A stretch of 5,362 bases of DNA from Actinomycetota bacterium (GTDB lineage Bacteria; Actinomycetota; Acidimicrobiia; Acidimicrobiales; JAHWKP01): positions 1 through 5,362 of the forward strand of contig JAHWKP010000117.1 in the NCBI GenBank assembly GCA_019347775.1. The letters are read 5' to 3'. The notes below the pieces were generated by a model, which was not told where the DNA came from, searched no databases, and saw only the letters and a list, made by a program, of their open reading frames with translations. Positions 5,204-5,362 of this stretch are shown piece after piece; position 1 is the stretch's first letter, and every line of letters starts with the position of its first letter. The position numbers and the translations under genes were made by a program.

Positions 5204-5362
5204 ATGCAAAGACGGCGTGAGGTGCGGATCGCGGGCATCGAGATCGACGTCGAGCGCCTCGGGCGTGCCATCGCCGGGCTCGACAACCGGATCGAGACCA
5301 TTCTCGACCGCGCCCGTGGGAATCCCCTCGCCGACAAGGTCTTCTATACGGCCTCTTCCCTG
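5204..5362 (+). CDS. Probable PAP2-family phosphatase (N-terminal 53 residues, cut by window edge)
   Basis: The reading frame opens at the ATG ten bases after the peptidase stop and stays open to the right edge. The first part is charged and helical-looking (REVRIAGIEIDVERLGRAI). It ends in RARGNPLADKVFYTASSL (residues 36-53), which resembles the segment just before the first membrane helix in PAP2 (type 2 phosphatidic acid phosphatase) proteins of actinobacteria, usually followed by GD-type residues and a hydrophobic helix. None of the catalytic phosphatase motifs lies inside the window, so the family call is from resemblance only. If right, the protein would be an integral membrane enzyme acting on lipid phosphates or diphosphates. 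No signal peptide is visible and no Shine-Dalgarno sequence precedes it. Confidence 0.5.
   Translation, partial: MQRRREVRIAGIEIDVERLGRAIAGLDNRIETILDRARGNPLADKVFYTASSL

Noticed and set aside
1..5362. A DNA repair or defence island built on LigC and the RecB/Cas4-like nuclease
   Set aside because: The two genes lie on opposite arms, are separated by malQ and a hydrolase, and no helicase, Ku, polymerase, Cas1/Cas2, methylase or toxin gene is present. Their proximity is best treated as chance.

Overview
The window is about 65% G+C by eye, densely coded, and carries six genes with almost no spacer. The genes most resemble those of a high-GC actinobacterium: a mycobacterial LigC-type ATP-dependent ligase, an actinobacterial-style MalQ, a RecB-like nuclease with an iron-sulphur cysteine set, and a cytoplasmic-looking S10 peptidase. 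This lineage call is inference from family resemblance. A deep-branching class such as Acidimicrobiia would fit, but I cannot place it more precisely.

Layout. Two genes run leftwards from a divergent start region near 1902-1924: malQ (552-1901, a compact 4-alpha-glucanotransferase), then ligC (1-555, cut by the left window edge), whose GTG start overlaps the malQ stop by four bases. Four genes run rightwards: an alpha/beta hydrolase (1925-2776), a single-domain RecB-family PD-(D/E)XK nuclease (2829-3668), an S10 serine carboxypeptidase (3694-5193), and the start of a probable PAP2-family phosphatase (5204 to the right edge). Spacers are 52, 25 and 10 bases on the right arm, and only 23 bases separate the divergent ATG codons. 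No stretch over 300 bases lacks a gene. I see no tRNA, rRNA, CRISPR array, transposon or convincing rho-independent terminator.

The genes do not form an obvious pathway: two act on DNA (LigC, RecB-like nuclease), one on alpha-glucans, one on peptides, one probably on lipid phosphates, and one on an unknown ester-like substrate. It reads as ordinary housekeeping chromosome.

The most striking signal is at the gene starts. Four of the six have TANNNT exactly seven bases before the start codon and no Shine-Dalgarno sequence (ligC TACGGT, nuclease TACGCT, peptidase TAGGTT, phosphatase TAGCGT). A fifth, the hydrolase, has TAGTGG at the same spacing. This is the arrangement expected for leaderless transcripts and suggests that closely packed genes here are separately transcribed, not one operon. 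I found no convincing novel multi-gene system.
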